From assembly GCA_038900335.1 (NCBI GenBank), contig JBBMRB010000001.1, forward strand, positions 62,001-126,000: a stretch of 64,000 nt of DNA, written 5' to 3'. The DNA is from Rs1 sp038900335. GTDB lineage: Bacteria; Pseudomonadota; Gammaproteobacteria; Pseudomonadales; Balneatricaceae. Shown one piece after another: positions 17,807 to 27,423 of this stretch. How positions within the stretch are numbered: the first letter of the stretch is position 1; every line of letters begins with the position of its first letter. Under the pieces are notes generated by a model. The model made no database searches, had not been told where the DNA came from, and saw only the letters and a program-made list of their open reading frames with translations. The translations under genes were made by a program, and so were the position numbers.

Positions 17807-19135
17807 TTAACGATATAACAGTTCAGGTAAGAAAATAGAGACAGGGACAACCAAGGTGATGAGTAACAGTCGGATAATGTCGGCACACCAAAAAGGGGTT
17901 ACCCCTTTAAAAATAGTACCCGCAGGCACATCTTTTAATACCGCGCTCAATACAAACACATTCATACCCACTGGTGGTGTGATTAAGCTTATTTCAGTGA
18001 CGACAACCACAACAATACCAAACCAGACCATATCAAAACCTAAGCTTTGTACTAGTGGAAAGAAAATAGGCACGGTTAATAACAGCATTGATAAGCTTTC
18101 AAAAACCATCCCTAGTACCAAGTAAATGCCTAGAATAATGAAGATCACGGTCAAAGGTGACACGTTTAAATCAGTGACGAATGTTAACAGCTCATCGGGT
18201 AGGCCTGCACGGTTGATGAAATTAGAAAAGATCAATGCACCAATTAATATGGAAAACAGCATAGCGCTAGTTCTAGCGGTGTCTGTTAAGACATCAAAAA
18301 GGTTGGCAAAGTTAAGAGAGCGTCGACATAGGGCAATAATAAAAGCACCACCGGCACCAATACCAGCAGCTTCGGTCGGTGTAAACACACCAAGGTAGAT
18401 ACCGCCCATCACAATAGTAAAGAGAATTAATACCCCCCACACACCTTTAAGCGCTGCGATTCTCTCTTTAAATGTGAATTTTTCGCCACTAGGTCCCGCG
18501 CTTGGGTCGCGCCACACCACATATCTAACAGCCAGTAAATACAAAGCAATCCCTAAAATCCCTGGAATAAAGCCTGCCGCAAATAGCTCACGAATACTGG
18601 TTTCAGTTAATAAGCCATATATGACTAAGATAACACTGGGTGGAATTAAAATTCCTAAGGTACCACCAGCGGCAATTGATGCGCTCGCTAAGGAGTCTGA
18701 ATAACCGTATTTACGCATAGCTGGCATGGCAACTTTAGCCATAGTCGCAGAGGTCGCTAAGCTTGAGCCGCAAATGGCAGAGAAGCCACCGCAAGCGACC
18801 ACGGTTGCCATTGATAAACCGCCTTTACGATGACCTAAAAAAGCATAGGATGCACGGTACAAATCTTGTGATAACCCAGATTTAGTCACCAAGTTTCCCA
18901 TCAAAATAAACAGAGGGATAACCGATAAACTATATTCTTGCGCTGTATCTGTCACTCTTTTAGCGGCCATGCTTAAAGAGGGTTTCCAATTAAAATCGAT
19001 AAAATTATCAAAGCCTAAACCTTGCACGCTAGCGAAACCAAAAAATCCGACAATACCCATTGCAAAAGCAATAGGGACACGCACAATTAATATTAAAAAC
19101 AATAAGATGGCAAAGCCAGTTAATGCAATAGTCAT
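17807..19135 (-). CDS. dctM: TRAP transporter large permease (DctM)
   Basis: 442 aa, polytopic integral membrane protein of the DctM/SiaM family, with about 12 hydrophobic segments. Family-typical motifs are PLFILMGNL, GGFSAICGSSLATSATM, GTLGILIPPSVILVIYG, FTPTEAAGIGA and the C-terminal ITPPVGMNVFVL. It catalyses Na+-driven uptake of an organic acid handed over by the DctP protein. It starts 11 nt after the dctQ stop. Last gene of the P-Q-M operon. Confidence 0.95.
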   Translation of the reverse strand: MTIALTGFAILLFLILIVRVPIAFAMGIVGFFGFASVQGLGFDNFIDFNWKPSLSMAAKRVTDTAQEYSLSVIPLFILMGNLVTKSGLSQDLYRASYAFLGHRKGGLSMATVVACGGFSAICGSSLATSATMAKVAMPAMRKYGYSDSLASASIAAGGTLGILIPPSVILVIYGLLTETSIRELFAAGFIPGILGIALYLLAVRYVVWRDPSAGPSGEKFTFKERIAALKGVWGVLILFTIVMGGIYLGVFTPTEAAGIGAGGAFIIALCRRSLNFANLFDVLTDTARTSAMLFSILIGALIFSNFINRAGLPDELLTFVTDLNVSPLTVIFIILGIYLVLGMVFESLSMLLLTVPIFFPLVQSLGFDMVWFGIVVVVVTEISLITPPVGMNVFVLSAVLKDVPAGTIFKGVTPFWCADIIRLLLITLVVPVSIFLPELLYR

Positions 19136-19146
19136 AATAAACCCAG

Positions 19147-19659
19147 TTACTTTTTGTCTGTTAAAATACGATAGATACCATAGCTGATCATAAATGCAGC
19201 GGTAGCCCAGCTCATTAGCGCGATATATTGCACAATGTGGCCTACAGGTAATTCTAAGAAATCAGTGATTTCTCCACGTCTAATGGAGCGAGCTGCAAGT
19301 TCGAAAATCCTGACGCCTAGCAGGTATAAAGTAGATGAGATAAGCAGTGCAGATAACAGACTCAAAGCGGTAATAACTTTCGACGAAAATAGGTTATCAA
19401 AAATATCGACCACAACATGGCCGCCTCGCCAAGTAACAATTGGCAGTACAGAAAAAATCATAATAGCGATCGCCATCTCTGTTAGTTCTGTCGTACCATC
19501 GACAGAGTTGGCGAATAAATAACGTCCGATGACATCGGCGCAGGTGAGTAGCATTAGCGAAAATAAAGTAAGGGCGGCAATTGCTTCTAAAACAAAAGCA
19601 ATATACATAATAGGCCCACGTTCACAGTAATGGTCTTTAAGCCAATGGGTAAATGACAC
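19147..19659 (-). CDS. dctQ: TRAP transporter small permease (DctQ)
   Basis: I choose a GTG start at 19659 because AGGAG sits 7 nt upstream; the frame stays open to a more distal start at 19734 without such a site. The product is about 170 aa with four membrane segments, including LTLFSLMLLTCADVIGRYLF and the family motif TWRGGHVVVDIF. It forms the permease complex with DctM. Confidence 0.92.
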   Translation of the reverse strand: MSFTHWLKDHYCERGPIMYIAFVLEAIAALTLFSLMLLTCADVIGRYLFANSVDGTTELTEMAIAIMIFSVLPIVTWRGGHVVVDIFDNLFSSKVITALSLLSALLISSTLYLLGVRIFELAARSIRRGEITDFLELPVGHIVQYIALMSWATAAFMISYGIYRILTDKK

Positions 19660-19809
19660 GAAATATCTCCTAAAAAGAGAAGGGGCAGGCGTAAGTGTTG
19701 AGGTGATAAAGAATATCAGAGCAACGCTGAGCAAGTGCTAATTAAAGATAAATGCCTAAGTAGTGTAATAACAGGCGATGTCATTGTACTGCTTAGGTTG
19801 CGCGTTAGA

Positions 19810-20841
19810 TTATTGTGCAGGTTTATAGTTGCGAGCAATTTCTCTAATTTCAGCTAGTGCAGCTGGCGCATCAACATCAAACTTTTTAACAAGCTCAAAC
19901 CATTCTTGATCCATGCCTTTAGTCAACTCGACAAATTCATTCGCCATAGTATCACCGGGTTTAACAATAGTGACATCAACACCCGCATCCTTCGCCGCTT
20001 GCAAGCCTAGCTCATCAGCTCTATCCCAAGCAGCACCTGCTAGGATAGCTAATTTTTCACCTGATACAGCGCGAATTGCCGCTCTGTCTTCTTTGCTGAT
20101 ACGATCCATGAAATCAGGTGAGATAAACATCGCAAAACTCCCTAAATACATACCACCTGGTAATACAACGAGGTTTTTAGTGACTTCATTTAAGCGCAGT
20201 GTTTTTTGCTCACCGCTCGGCATTAAAATACCATCGACTACACCTTGCTGCATGATTTCGTATACTTTAGGGGCAGGGGCACCAACAGCGGTTACCCCCA
20301 TACGTTTACCAATTTCACTTTGTACACCACCGCCAAGACGCACTTTTTTCGATTCTAAATCGCCAAGGCTATCAATAGGTTGTGCAAGGTGCATTTGACC
20401 AGGCCCATGGGTAAATAATGTGAGTACTTCTAGGCCTTCGTGCTCATTTGATTTTGCAAAATATTTGTTAAAAACACGCCAATGGGCAACAGAAGCTGCC
20501 TCTGCATTAGTACCTAATAGCGGTAATTCTATGGCTTGTGTCAATTTAAAACGACCAGGTACAGAACCGTGATAACCAAAACTTGCATCAATTGCCCCAT
20601 CTTCTACTAAATCAAACATGGTTTTAGGGTGACCTAAGCCATATTCCATTTTGATTTTTACTCTGCCTTGTGTCGCCTCTTCAACCCAGTTCGCCCAAGT
20701 AGGCCAAACAATATCATTTTGTACATGCGTAGGCGGCAGCCAAGCACCTATTTTTAAAGTGGTGTCTGCAACAGCGACTTGCGAAAGTGATAAGCCTAAA
20801 GTGATGGCAGATAATAGTTTTATTTTTTTTATAAATATCAT
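19810..20841 (-). CDS. dctP: TRAP transporter solute-binding protein (DctP)
   Basis: 343-aa periplasmic binding protein with a Sec signal peptide (lysines, then LLSAITLGLSLSQVAVA, cleavage before DTTLKIG). DctP motifs include the ligand-carboxylate-binding Arg in KKVRLGGG and APKVYEIMQQGVVDG. Ligand unknown. First gene of the operon; AAGGAT lies 9 nt before the ATG. 150 nt separate it from dctQ. Confidence 0.94.
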   Translation of the reverse strand: MIFIKKIKLLSAITLGLSLSQVAVADTTLKIGAWLPPTHVQNDIVWPTWANWVEEATQGRVKIKMEYGLGHPKTMFDLVEDGAIDASFGYHGSVPGRFKLTQAIELPLLGTNAEAASVAHWRVFNKYFAKSNEHEGLEVLTLFTHGPGQMHLAQPIDSLGDLESKKVRLGGGVQSEIGKRMGVTAVGAPAPKVYEIMQQGVVDGILMPSGEQKTLRLNEVTKNLVVLPGGMYLGSFAMFISPDFMDRISKEDRAAIRAVSGEKLAILAGAAWDRADELGLQAAKDAGVDVTIVKPGDTMANEFVELTKGMDQEWFELVKKFDVDAPAALAEIREIARNYKPAQ

Positions 20842-21198
20842 TTAGTTAAATCCTTAAATTCAGGTGATTCGTCATTGGGAAAACATCGGTACTAGAGACA
20901 ATTAAAATATTGAAAACCGTCAGCTCAGTGCTAATGGAATTTATATTAATAGTATCTATAAGTAGAATTTTGTCAGTTGAATAGCCTCGTTGTTTAGCCT
21001 GTTTTTATTTTTGTTATACTAATGTATTGCAATATAGCGTATCTATTTATTTACATTATATAGATTATTGGCAAAAGATTGTTTCCAAAATGGAATTAAT
21101 ACAATTTAAAAGATAGCTAAGCGGATAAAGTATTTCTTATATTAGTAATCGCTAGATATAGCGCATTACTGTGTCAAAAGGTGAGGGTCTTAAGGTAA
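20842..21198. other. intergenic region: dctP promoter and HNOBA-EAL gene 3' end
   Basis: 357 bp, AT-rich. It should hold the TRAP operon promoter, which I cannot pinpoint. Near the minus-strand stop of the EAL gene a stem AGTAATCGC / GCG-ATTACT (21144-21170) may serve as terminator. Confidence 0.4.
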
Positions 21199-23346
21199 TC
21201 ATTTAATACTCAATGTTTGGTACTGGCGTAAAAAATCTGTGAATTTATCAGAGTAAATAGGCTCACTTAAAAAATAGCCTTGTATTTCATCACAATTCAT
21301 CTTTTTGAGTACCCAGTATTGCTCGATGGTCTCCACCCCTTCCGCGATCACCTTTTTATTTAATGCATGGCTTAATTGGATGATGGTTATGGCAATGAAC
21401 TCCGCTTTTTTGTTAAAGGTGATTTCTTTAATAAAGCTACTGTCGATTTTTATGGTATCTGTCGGTAGCTGTCTTAAATAGCTTAAACTTGAATAACCTG
21501 TGCCAAAATCATCCAAGGATATCCTAAAGCCGTAGGCTCTTAAACGCGCGAGCTTAGAAATAGTGTCTTGTATATTTTGAATCAAAATAGTTTCGGTAAA
21601 CTCTAGTTCGAGTAAATGTGCTGAGATTTGGGAATCGGTAACGATATTAATTAACTCGGATACAAAATCAGGATCAGAAAACTGTAATGCAGAAACATTA
21701 ACGGCAATTGGGATATGACTAAACTGCGTGTTGCGCCACTCACTTATTTGAAGGCAGGCAGTCCTAATGACCCACACACCGATGGATCTAATGAGCCGCG
21801 ATTTTTCAGCAAGCTTGATGAATTGATCTGGCATAATTAAGCCATCTATAGGATGTTGCCAGCGTAATAGCGCCTCACAACCTGAAACCTCCCCCGTTAA
21901 CAATGATACTTTAGGTTGGTAATATAGCTGTAATTCACCATCACTAAGCGTATGTAAGTTGTGCTCCATATTCAGTTGTTCATTCGTAATTGCTAATAAT
22001 TTATCTGAAAACAAGGCGGGGTAATTTGATTGTAAGTTTTTGGATTGATACATAGCAGCATCAGCATACTTCATCAGCATCTCGCTATCTGTTGCATGAT
22101 TAGGGTAGATGCTTATACCGACGCTGGAACCAATGTTGATCGCAAGGTTATTAAGGTTAAATGGCTGGTTAAGGCAGTGGATGATATTTTGACCTAAAGT
22201 TATGGCCTCATCGATAGTATCAATCTGTGGTAGTAAGATGGCAAATTCATCTCCACCAACGCGACTGACAACATCGCTCTGACTTATTTGCGCTTGTAAC
22301 CTGCCGGCAGAGAGTTTAATTACTTGATCGCCAGTGTGATGTCCGTAGCAGTCATTGACGTTTTTAAATCTGTTTAAATCTATAAACAATACGGCCAGCA
22401 ACTTATGACTTTCTTTTGCACTTACAATAGCGCTGTTAATGTTTTCAATCAGGGTTTTACGATTGACCAGTGACGTTAGTACATCATGTGAGGCATGAAA
22501 AATTAATTCTTCTTTTAATTTATTCTGCAAGCTAACATCTCTAAACACTAAAATATTACCTAAAAAATCATCTTTCCTATCGTAAATAGGTGATACCGAC
22601 CCCTCTATAGATACCCTAGATTGATCAGGGCGCTGTAAAATAATGTTTTTAGGCCATAGTGTCGATTGATGTGCGCAGTACAGTAATGTATCAATAGGTT
22701 TTGAAGAGCTACCATCAAAGGTTTTGAAGACATTTTTGACAGGCTTTCCAATCACATCTCTAATCAAACAGCCGGTAAGCTCCTCTGCACTTTTATTCAT
22801 ATCACGCACAGATGAATCTTGCCCTGTGGTGATGACTGCATCGCGTATAGCATGTAAGGTAGTGCGAATTTGCTCTTTTTCGGCACTAAGTTTTTTGGCA
22901 AAAGTTTCGATATCTGTCAGCGCCATTTTCTGTGCTTTTTGAATAAAACTATAAGCATAGCTTGGGTCATGTAATGCAAAATCTTTCGCTTTTAGCTGGT
23001 TTAAGTGAAATTCGTGGATGCTATTGAGTTTTACAGAGCCTATAAAAATTAACAATTGTTGTTCATCATCAAGTAGGAACTCGCCTTTTAATGGCAAATT
23101 ATTGAGCTGTTTAACCAGTAATAAAATTTCCAGATTCTCAAGTTTTTTACAAGCATCATAGGATAACTCTATGTCTTGGTTAGCTAATATAAAACAATCG
23201 CTAAAGTGCTGGCAAATGATGTCTTGGGGAATTAGTTTACATAATGTTTTGCCAAGTTGGCTGATATACAGGGATTTATCAAATATAATATGAAAAGGAA
23301 AAGCTTTGGAAAAAAGCTCGGGTGATAGCCCGTGTACACATTTCAT
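21199..23346 (-). CDS. HNOBA-PAS-GGDEF-EAL c-di-GMP enzyme, H-NOX partner
   Basis: 715 aa, no membrane segment. Residues ~1-150 match the H-NOX-associated (HNOBA) domain of soluble guanylate cyclases (FPFHIIFD..L.I.Q.G..L). A coiled-coil linker, then PAS (~160-280), GGDEF (~280-445) with intact VGGDEF, and EAL (~460-710) with intact CEALLRW, NVSALQF, LEFTET, LDDFGTGYSS and EGVET follow. Both c-di-GMP synthesis and hydrolysis sites look complete. The RxxD inhibitory site is not present before GGDEF (the position reads SQSD). It starts 3 nt after the H-NOX gene, so the pair is surely an operon. NO-bound H-NOX probably changes the balance of the two activities, as described for Shewanella and Legionella pairs. 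Confidence 0.93.
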   Translation of the reverse strand: MKCVHGLSPELFSKAFPFHIIFDKSLYISQLGKTLCKLIPQDIICQHFSDCFILANQDIELSYDACKKLENLEILLLVKQLNNLPLKGEFLLDDEQQLLIFIGSVKLNSIHEFHLNQLKAKDFALHDPSYAYSFIQKAQKMALTDIETFAKKLSAEKEQIRTTLHAIRDAVITTGQDSSVRDMNKSAEELTGCLIRDVIGKPVKNVFKTFDGSSSKPIDTLLYCAHQSTLWPKNIILQRPDQSRVSIEGSVSPIYDRKDDFLGNILVFRDVSLQNKLKEELIFHASHDVLTSLVNRKTLIENINSAIVSAKESHKLLAVLFIDLNRFKNVNDCYGHHTGDQVIKLSAGRLQAQISQSDVVSRVGGDEFAILLPQIDTIDEAITLGQNIIHCLNQPFNLNNLAINIGSSVGISIYPNHATDSEMLMKYADAAMYQSKNLQSNYPALFSDKLLAITNEQLNMEHNLHTLSDGELQLYYQPKVSLLTGEVSGCEALLRWQHPIDGLIMPDQFIKLAEKSRLIRSIGVWVIRTACLQISEWRNTQFSHIPIAVNVSALQFSDPDFVSELINIVTDSQISAHLLELEFTETILIQNIQDTISKLARLRAYGFRISLDDFGTGYSSLSYLRQLPTDTIKIDSSFIKEITFNKKAEFIAITIIQLSHALNKKVIAEGVETIEQYWVLKKMNCDEIQGYFLSEPIYSDKFTDFLRQYQTLSIK

Positions 23347-23349
23347 TGC

Positions 23350-23904
23350 TTATAATACGTCCAGTTTCGTAATCAGAAAAGTATCGTGCTCAGCGCCGTT
23401 TTCACGATAGTCAAGGCGCTTAATTGAGACCGGCGTGTTGAATTGTTTTGCTATTTCCTCAATAGCGCCAATCACCACGTAAGCAAAGCCTTCACGGCTA
23501 GAGCTATAATGCAACACCAAGGACTTATCTTTAACATCGCTGCAGCTGAAAATGGGAGGTTTCATCCCCGCAAAGACGTTTTCAATTTGCTGATGAAGTT
23601 CATTTAAATTGGCAATGAATGTCCATAGATCATCCCCAGTAGACTGCAATAATTCCTTAAAACCTTCGCTGACACTGTAGTGATACCAGTGCTTGCCGAA
23701 CATGAAAGATAAATCGTTTGATGAAATAGAGAGAACTTGTGTAGCCGCTTGATACAATTTATGCATATATTCATCAGGGTAGTTCTCAAACAGTGAGAAC
23801 ACATCGGTATCTATATCGGCTTTGTACTTTATGATATCCCATGTTTGAGAACCATATTGCGCTATAATTAATGCCTCTAGTGATCTGTGAATCATGCCAA
23901 ACAT
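23350..23904 (-). CDS. H-NOX heme nitric-oxide sensor
   Basis: Stand-alone heme NO/oxygen-binding protein. I set the start at the ATG at 23904 (GAGG 8 nt upstream); this gives 184 aa and the family-typical short N-terminus, whereas the frame extends to 23991. The proximal heme ligand is His104 in LNELHQQI. The heme-propionate-binding YxSxR motif is Y133-S-S-S-R137. Conserved prolines follow at 116-117. A tyrosine at 142 lies near the place where O2-binding H-NOX proteins have their distal Tyr, but alignment there is ambiguous, so gas selectivity is undecided. Cytoplasmic; partner of the next gene. Confidence 0.94.
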   Translation of the reverse strand: MFGMIHRSLEALIIAQYGSQTWDIIKYKADIDTDVFSLFENYPDEYMHKLYQAATQVLSISSNDLSFMFGKHWYHYSVSEGFKELLQSTGDDLWTFIANLNELHQQIENVFAGMKPPIFSCSDVKDKSLVLHYSSSREGFAYVVIGAIEEIAKQFNTPVSIKRLDYRENGAEHDTFLITKLDVL

Positions 23905-24303
23905 CAGATGTGCCTCATTGTTTTTAATATAAATTATTGCAGTGAAATATTTAATTATCAGCAAATGCCAATCCATCAAGAGCAACATCATATGCTGCGG
24001 GTGGTCACTTTGTTCATACTGTGTTCATTTTACAGCTAAATACAATATTGAACAACTAACTTAATTTTGATACTAGCTTACACAAGGGGCGATAAGGTGG
24101 CTGTTCATTAATCAAAAGGGTGATTATAGCTTCGATCTAGCGTGATATAAGGCGTTATTTAAGGTGTGTTAGAGGTGCTTTTAAGCCAGTATTACAAATA
24201 TTGGGCAGGACAGTGTAAATTGTGTTTTTAAATAGCCCGCATTGATGATGAAGGCTTGTTTTATAAACTGATGACAAAATTGGAGCAGAAAATTTTGCCA
24301 GTT
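23905..24303. other. intergenic region upstream of the H-NOX operon
   Basis: 399 bp, AT-rich, with the H-NOX promoter and the 3' end of the EamA gene. I found no clear operator. I see no ORF worth calling; the in-frame extension of H-NOX to 23991 lacks a ribosome-binding site. Confidence 0.4.
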
Positions 24304-25200
24304 TTATGGTGCTTTTTTAGCAATCATAGAGGTTAATATTTCTCGCCACTGAAGACTTGCTATAAGTGCTCCTATGATAATGGCGAAACAGGCAAAATAA
24401 ATAACAGAGCTTGCTTTAATATCAGTAAACACAATAAGTATAACAGTACTGATTAGCGGGGTGGCGTACGACAAGATACCCAGTAATTGAATGTTGCCTT
24501 TTTTGATGCCGTAATCCCAGGCAAAAAATGCGAGGCCTAATGGGCCAAGGCCTAAGGCGAGCACAGCTAACCATTGGCTGGTATCATTCGCTATATATGT
24601 CTCCTCTAAAATAAAGTGACACAGCCAGCCTAACACTGCTGTCAGTGCACAAAATAAACCGACAGCATCAGTAGGCACTTGTTTGACTAATCTTGAGCTC
24701 AGTGAGTACACAGCCCAAATAATTGCACAAGCTGCGGCGTAGAGGTAACCGAGCATATATTGCTCATTAAAGCTGCTATTAGCCCCACCTAATAATACCC
24801 AGCAACCCAATAGTGAGATAAGCGCCCCCAGTACATGTTTAGCTCGTAGTGTTTCGCCTGGTAAAAAAGCTGAGAAGATGACAATCAGCAATGGCCATAG
24901 ATAGGCGATTAAGCTGACTTCTAAGATAGGAGCATTAGCTAGGGCGAAGAAATAACTAGCATGGTAGAGAAAAAGCCCACCGCAACCAATAAGCCAAGCT
25001 GATAACGGCTGCTTAGCTAACTGACGAATTGACTGACCATAAAGGCGCCATTTAATTACCATAAATATAAAGGCGATAGTAAAACACATTGCCAGCAGCT
25101 GAAAGGGGGGGAAGCTTTCAGCCTGTTTTGAAAACAAGGCCAGTACTCCCCAAAGAAATATAGCAATAGTGCCAATAGCCGTCGCGCTAGCGTGTGTCAT
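24304..25200 (-). CDS. EamA/DMT-family exporter, YddG-like
   Basis: 298 aa with ten predicted membrane helices in two EamA repeats. The order of motifs (GTIAIFLWGVLALFSK, NAPILEVSLIAYLWPLLIVIFSA, CAIIWAVYSLSSR, GLGPLGLAFFAWDYGIKKGN) resembles YddG, the aromatic amino-acid and methyl-viologen exporter. Substrate is not certain. The downstream neighbour on the same strand, 74 nt upstream, is an AraC regulator. Confidence 0.85.
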   Translation of the reverse strand: MTHASATAIGTIAIFLWGVLALFSKQAESFPPFQLLAMCFTIAFIFMVIKWRLYGQSIRQLAKQPLSAWLIGCGGLFLYHASYFFALANAPILEVSLIAYLWPLLIVIFSAFLPGETLRAKHVLGALISLLGCWVLLGGANSSFNEQYMLGYLYAAACAIIWAVYSLSSRLVKQVPTDAVGLFCALTAVLGWLCHFILEETYIANDTSQWLAVLALGLGPLGLAFFAWDYGIKKGNIQLLGILSYATPLISTVILIVFTDIKASSVIYFACFAIIIGALIASLQWREILTSMIAKKAP

Positions 25201-25274
25201 CTTTTATATCCATTAATTTAAAAACCATGATTTTATAGTAAGCACTAAGCATTAAGTTTGGCCGATCGGCACAC

Positions 25275-26015
25275 TTATTTGTTTAATCGGCGAATCTGAC
25301 CAGGAGTATTATTAAAGTACTTTTGAAAACTGTCACTAAAAGCGCTGAGATTTGTATAACCGCTTTGCTCGGCAATCATGGCGATACTCAAGCGGCTAGT
25401 TTGCAATAATTGCCATGCATTTTGCATGCGCAGCTGTCGTAAAAACTGAGAGGGCGATAGCTGGTAATACTGGTTAAACAAAGTGCGTAAATGGCGCTCG
25501 CTAATATTAGCCACATGGGCCGCCTCAGTTAATGCCTTTGGCCTTGCAAGGTTGTTTTGTAAGTAATCTCTGGCACGTAGTAGCCGTTTATTAATAATAG
25601 TGCTGTGTTGGGTATCAGTAGCGGCACTATGTTGGTTATCTAACAGCTGTACTAACAACATTAACATTTGGCGCTGCGTTTGTTGATTGACGTTTAGCGC
25701 AAGCTGAGCATAAAGAAAGTGTAGATAGCGGTTAATATGCTCATTAAGCTGCATAAAAGTAGGCAAGGCTGCAAATGAAGGTGCGAGGTTTACTGAAATG
25801 TCGGCGACTATAAATTGATTTTTACCGTGGGATTCAAAGGCATGTTTTTGATTAGCATGAATAACAGCGGCGCTATTAGTACCGACAAAACCTGACTGCG
25901 AGCCAATCTCAATGTCTAATGCGCCGTGTATTGGCAATACCAGCTGATGAAAATCATGACTGTGGGAGTCACTAAAGGGCTGATAACTTTTAAGGCATAA
26001 TTGATCATTGAGCAT
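25275..26015 (-). CDS. AraC-family regulator with N-terminal cupin
   Basis: 246 aa: cupin-like ligand domain (HDFHQLVLPIHGALDIEIG) and a C-terminal double HTH (SERHLRTLFNQYYQLSPSQFLRQLRMQNAWQLL, then GYTNLSAFSDSFQKYFNNTPGQIRR). Same-strand position immediately upstream of the EamA exporter suggests that it controls it, which is inference. Confidence 0.88.
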   Translation of the reverse strand: MLNDQLCLKSYQPFSDSHSHDFHQLVLPIHGALDIEIGSQSGFVGTNSAAVIHANQKHAFESHGKNQFIVADISVNLAPSFAALPTFMQLNEHINRYLHFLYAQLALNVNQQTQRQMLMLLVQLLDNQHSAATDTQHSTIINKRLLRARDYLQNNLARPKALTEAAHVANISERHLRTLFNQYYQLSPSQFLRQLRMQNAWQLLQTSRLSIAMIAEQSGYTNLSAFSDSFQKYFNNTPGQIRRLNK

Positions 26016-26105
26016 AATAGCGATCTGCGTTAGTAGGTGAGGGTAAACGTTATATATTCTAGCGTGAACATTAAATAAAGCACACCCTTAAACGCATATC
26101 AACGG

Positions 26106-27251
26106 TTATGGGATGACTTTACCAATGTTATCTTGCGCTAATTGAGTGAACCAAATATTGCCATCAGTGCCTAGTTTAATACGATGAAATACGCTTTTCT
26201 TAGACGGTACTTGATAAAAGCGGGTGATGACACTCGTCATGTCATTAGCAGGGGCGCTTAGAATATCATTACTTAATTTTATAATGTAATCATGGCCTGT
26301 GGGTGTTGCATGATAAGGGTTATTTTGATCGACATAACTTTGCGTCCATAAGTTACCATCATGATCAAACGCTAAACCTGCGAGCAGCATATTATCTTGC
26401 GTTTTAGGCACACGATACTCGCTGATATTACCACTACTATCTATTTTTGCGACCTTGTGACTCGCCTCTTGGCTGAACCAGATTGATTGTTGATCAGGAG
26501 CTTGCACAATAGCAATCGGGCGGCTGTTGTATGAAGCAATAGTATATTCAGTGACAGCACCTTGGTTAGTCACGTGTAAAATTTTATTACTGGCAAGCAG
26601 GGTTCCCCACATGCTGCCATCAGCAGCTGCTAGTAAATAAATCGGCACAGCACCAAGAGAAAGTAGCGGGTAATGGCTGACAGCACCATGACTATCAATT
26701 TTACCGACGCTGCTGGTCCTTTTACCGGTAAACCAAATCGTTTTACCATCCGCTGCAAACTCAATAGCATGGGGTGCTGGGTTTATTGGTATAGCTGAAT
26801 TTTTTAAGGCCATATGCACATCAATTTGTTTGATGATACGACCATTATTAGTGTCAATTTGTACGATTAATCCAGCGAATTCCAGCGATACCCACAAATC
26901 ACCATTTTCGTTAAATGTCACACCGTGTGGGCCACTGCCTTTGGGCATACTAAAGGTATTAACCGTACCTGTTGCAATATTAACTCTGGCCAGTTTATCG
27001 TAGTTTTGACCAGTAACCCATGCATATTTGCCACCATTTGGGTTGAATATTAGCTCGTGAGTTGAGCCAAACTGTTGATCAGTGTTACCCCAGGGTAGCT
27101 TGTATTGCGTGACTTTTCCCTGTACTTTACTGACCATTATATCGCCATCTATGCTACTTTGCGCCAGTGTTGCATCGATAGATGTTAACAGTGTCAATCC
27201 CAGTAATACTATGGCTGTGAAGAAGTGATTTTTACTTGTTAATGGTGCCAT
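26106..27251 (-). CDS. secreted Vgb-like (virginiamycin B lyase family) beta-propeller
   Basis: 381 aa with a Sec signal peptide (hydrophobic FFTAIVLLGLTLLTS, then DATLAQ). The body is a series of ~42-residue blades with recurrent DGxxWF(T)xxxxxxIGKI/DxxG motifs (GDLWVSLEFAGLIVQID, KTIWFTGKRTSSVGKID, GNIWFTQLAQDNIGKV). This is the repeat pattern of streptogramin (virginiamycin B) lyase and its many uncharacterised relatives. A periplasmic location argues against a role in detoxifying an intracellular antibiotic. I would annotate it only as family member. Confidence 0.8.
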   Translation of the reverse strand: MAPLTSKNHFFTAIVLLGLTLLTSIDATLAQSSIDGDIMVSKVQGKVTQYKLPWGNTDQQFGSTHELIFNPNGGKYAWVTGQNYDKLARVNIATGTVNTFSMPKGSGPHGVTFNENGDLWVSLEFAGLIVQIDTNNGRIIKQIDVHMALKNSAIPINPAPHAIEFAADGKTIWFTGKRTSSVGKIDSHGAVSHYPLLSLGAVPIYLLAAADGSMWGTLLASNKILHVTNQGAVTEYTIASYNSRPIAIVQAPDQQSIWFSQEASHKVAKIDSSGNISEYRVPKTQDNMLLAGLAFDHDGNLWTQSYVDQNNPYHATPTGHDYIIKLSNDILSAPANDMTSVITRFYQVPSKKSVFHRIKLGTDGNIWFTQLAQDNIGKVIP

Positions 27252-27423
27252 CCAGACCTCTTTATACGCTTAGAATTTATGTTAACAGTATAGAGCGTTA
27301 TGTCTCTTTAAATAGAGAGTTTTGTTATAACACATTGGGATTGAATTCAAAGGAAATTAGAGCAATTTTATCTAGGCTAATTCTCCCATAAGCTAGTCAA
27401 TCAACAACATTGAGATAATAAGT

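Noticed and set aside
19913..20398. 161-codon plus-strand frame within dctP
   Set aside because: Antisense to a clear TRAP binding-protein gene.
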